The notes under the pieces are model-generated. The model did no database searches and was not told where the DNA came from. It saw nothing but the letters and a program-made list of their open reading frames with translations. Both the position numbers and the translations under genes were made by a program. From NCBI RefSeq assembly GCF_007713735.2, contig NZ_VMNW02000004.1:1-64000 (forward strand): DNA of 64,000 nt, written 5' to 3'. This document shows, in pieces, positions 62,108-64,000 of this stretch (positions are counted from its first letter, which is position 1; every line of letters starts with the position of its first letter). This DNA is from Amycolatopsis acidicola. GTDB taxonomy: Bacteria; Actinomycetota; Actinomycetes; Mycobacteriales; Pseudonocardiaceae.

Positions 62108-64000
62108 ATGACCTCCACGATCGAGCCCGAGGTCGGCAAGGCCCGCACCCGCAAGGAGGACGCGCGGCTGATCACCGGCCGCACCCGCTGGACCGACAAC
62201 ACGACGTTGCCCGGCCTGCTGCACCTGGCCGTGCTGCGCAGCCCCTTGGCGCACGCACGGATCAACAGCATCGACGTGTCGGAGGCGAAGCGCTGCCCGG
62301 GTGTGGTCGCGGTGTTCACGGCCACCGACCTCGACCCCGAAGGCGCCATCGGGATGCCGTGCGCGTGGCCGATCACGCCGGACATGAAGGCCCCGCGCCG
62401 CCCCGTGCTAGCCGACAAACAGGTCAACTTCGCGGGCGAAGGCGTGGCGGTCGTCGTCGCGCGCAGCTCGGCCGAAGCGCACGACGCGCTCGAAGCGATC
62501 GAGGTGGACTACGACGAGCTGCCCGTCGTGCTCGGGTTGGAGAACGCGCTCGCCGAGGGCGCTCCGCTCGTGCACGAAGAGCTGGGCACCAACAAGAACG
62601 CGCTGTGGATCTTCGACTCCGCCGAGGCCGGCTCGGGCGGCAACGTCGAGGAAGCCATCTCCAGCGCGGAAGTCGTGGTCAAGCGGCGCTTCCGGCAGCA
62701 GCGGCTGATCCCGGCGTTCATGGAGCCGCGCTCCTGCGTGGTGGATCCGACCGGCACGCAGATCGTGATGTGGTCGGCCACCCAGATCCCGCACATCCTC
62801 AAGACGATGGCCGCGCTGACGCTGGGCATCCCCGAGCACAAGCTGCGGGTGATCGCGCCGGACGTCGGCGGCGGGTTCGGCGGCAAGATCGGGGTGCTGC
62901 CCGAGGAGACGATGTCGTTGCTGGTGGCCCAGAAACTGGGCAAACCGGTGAAGTGGACGGAATCCCGGTCGGAGACGATGCTCGCCGCGCATCACGGCCG
63001 CGACCAGATCCAGGACCTCACCATCTCGGCGAACCGCGACGGCACCGTCACCGGGCTGAAGGTCGAGCTGCTCGCCGACCTCGGTGCCTACAACGGCCTC
63101 GTCGGGCCGGGCGTGCCGATACTGGGCGCGTTCATGTTCAACGCGATCTACAAGATCCCGGCGTACCACTTCGCCTGCACCAACGTGTTCACCAACACCA
63201 CGCTGACCGACGCGTACCGCGGCGCCGGCAGGCCGGAGGCCACGTTCGCCATCGAGCGGATCATGGACGAGCTCGCCGCCGAGCTCGGCATGGAGCCGAT
63301 GGAGCTGCGCCGGAAGAACTGGATCAAGCACGACGAGTTCCCGTACACCACGGTTTCCACGCTCACCTACGACTCGGGCAACTACGAGGCCGCGACCGAC
63401 AAGGCCATGCAGCTGTTCGACTACGAAGGCCTGCGGCGGGAGCAGCAGGAGCGGCGGGACCGGAATGACCCGGTGCAGCTGGGCATCGGCATCTCGACGT
63501 TCACCGAGATGTGCGGGCTGGCTCCGTCGCGCGTGCTCGGTTCGCTCGACTACGGCGCCGGCGGCTGGGAGGCGGCGTCGGTGCGGATGCTGCCGACCGG
63601 CAAGGTCGAGGTGATCACCGGTGCGTCGGCGCACGGTCAGGGACACGAGACGGCGTGGAGCCAGATCGTGGCCGATCAGCTGGGCGTCCCGTTCGAGGAT
63701 GTCGAGGTCATCCACGGGGACACCCAGAGTTCCTCGAAGGGCCTCGACACCTATGGTTCGCGATCGCTTGCGGTGGGCGGCATCGCGGTGGTGAAGGCCG
63801 CGGAGAAGGTGGTGGCGAAGGCCCGCACCATCGCCGCGCACCTGATGGAATGCTCGCCGGACGACCTCGAGTTCGCCGAGGGCAAGTTCACCGTCCGCGG
63901 CACCGACAAGGCGACCACCATCCAGGACGTCGTGTTCGCGACGTTCATGGCGCACAACCTGCCCGACGGCGTCGAGCCCTCGCTGGACTCCGACGCGGTG
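62108..64000 (+). CDS. Molybdenum hydroxylase large subunit, form-II CO-dehydrogenase-like (partial)
   Basis: The molybdopterin-binding catalytic subunit (CoxL/XdhA family). 631 codons are present and the gene runs off the window edge without a stop; full members have about 780-800 residues. The cofactor motif DVGGGFGGK is at residues 252-260. The active-site loop AYRGAGRPE is at 369-377; this is the form-II pattern, not the AYxCSFR of form-I CO dehydrogenase. GQGHETAWSQIVADQLGV and HGDT follow. True CO oxidation is uncertain for form-II enzymes, and an aldehyde or aromatic substrate is possible. Confidence 0.93.
   Translation, partial: MTSTIEPEVGKARTRKEDARLITGRTRWTDNTTLPGLLHLAVLRSPLAHARINSIDVSEAKRCPGVVAVFTATDLDPEGAIGMPCAWPITPDMKAPRRPVLADKQVNFAGEGVAVVVARSSAEAHDALEAIEVDYDELPVVLGLENALAEGAPLVHEELGTNKNALWIFDSAEAGSGGNVEEAISSAEVVVKRRFRQQRLIPAFMEPRSCVVDPTGTQIVMWSATQIPHILKTMAALTLGIPEHKLRVIAPDVGGGFGGKIGVLPEETMSLLVAQKLGKPVKWTESRSETMLAAHHGRDQIQDLTISANRDGTVTGLKVELLADLGAYNGLVGPGVPILGAFMFNAIYKIPAYHFACTNVFTNTTLTDAYRGAGRPEATFAIERIMDELAAELGMEPMELRRKNWIKHDEFPYTTVSTLTYDSGNYEAATDKAMQLFDYEGLRREQQERRDRNDPVQLGIGISTFTEMCGLAPSRVLGSLDYGAGGWEAASVRMLPTGKVEVITGASAHGQGHETAWSQIVADQLGVPFEDVEVIHGDTQSSSKGLDTYGSRSLAVGGIAVVKAAEKVVAKARTIAAHLMECSPDDLEFAEGKFTVRGTDKATTIQDVVFATFMAHNLPDGVEPSLDSDAV

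Noticed and set aside
62359..63955. Long open frames in other frames over the CoxL gene (62359-63468 plus, 62408-63955 minus)
   Set aside because: The plus frame from 62108 carries the unbroken CoxL protein with cofactor motifs. The others are composition artefacts.

Overview
The window is chromosomal DNA of a high-GC actinomycete. The gene set points to a member of the Pseudonocardiaceae, most likely Amycolatopsis or a close relative. Supporting marks are near-total G/C at third codon positions, frequent GTG/TTG starts, 4 to 8 bp gene overlaps, a WhiB3/WhiD-type regulator beside a SigD/ShbA-type sigma factor, DUF5302 and DUF5709 proteins, and a type VII (ESX) substrate cassette with EspG, a PPE-like protein and a DUF3558 lipoprotein. 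The genus assignment is inference. No rRNA, tRNA, transposase, prophage or CRISPR array was seen.

Layout. (1) 1-11.8 kb: late cobalamin (B12) synthesis. cobL points left. A B12 riboswitch leads a fused chelatase ATPase/VWA gene, then cobO, cobB, cobC and a GntR regulator. The nucleotide-loop genes cobU-cobT-cobS point left and cobD-cobQ point right from a 36-bp divergent gap. (2) 11.8-14 kb: a DeoR-type regulator and a DyP peroxidase. (3) 14.1-25.3 kb: glutamate synthase gltBD, a small cysteine-rich protein, and an MBL hydrolase / DedA / holin-phosphodiesterase operon. This segment is bracketed by two near-identical, oppositely oriented, hairpin-rich repeat elements. (4) 25.4-34 kb: a vinylpyruvate-type hydratase, a secreted S53 protease, mtnA, a TrpB2 / alcohol dehydrogenase / tryptophan dioxygenase operon and a valine-type dehydrogenase. 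(5) 34-43 kb: housekeeping and regulatory genes, including VanW, a saccharopine-dehydrogenase-like reductase, MaoC, GNAT, WhiB, SigD/ShbA, GtrA, a HesB-like protein without cysteines and a HAD hydrolase. (6) 43.1-43.65 kb: a 21-bp minisatellite and a perfect 15-bp palindrome ahead of the pca operon. (7) 43.6-51 kb: the complete protocatechuate branch of the beta-ketoadipate pathway, pcaIJFHGBDC, then the IclR regulator pcaR. (8) 51-64 kb: maturation genes and subunits of a form-II CO-dehydrogenase-like molybdenum hydroxylase (MocA-like, MoxR/CoxD, CoxE, XdhC/CoxF, CoxS, CoxL). These are split by about 6 kb carrying a TetR/flavin monooxygenase pair, a sigma-like gene and the ESX cassette. CoxL runs off the right edge.

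How the genes work together. The cob genes cover adenosylation, amidation, aminopropanol attachment and loop assembly; the early corrin-ring genes must lie elsewhere. The pca genes turn protocatechuate into succinyl-CoA and acetyl-CoA. pcaR overlaps the first molybdenum-hydroxylase maturation gene, which suggests the hydroxylase may be expressed with aromatic catabolism.

The least explained structures are the paired hairpin element (14.2 and 25.0 kb), the 21-bp repeat family shared by 25.4 and 43.3 kb, the ESX cassette inside the cox cluster, and the TrpB2-ADH-dioxygenase operon.
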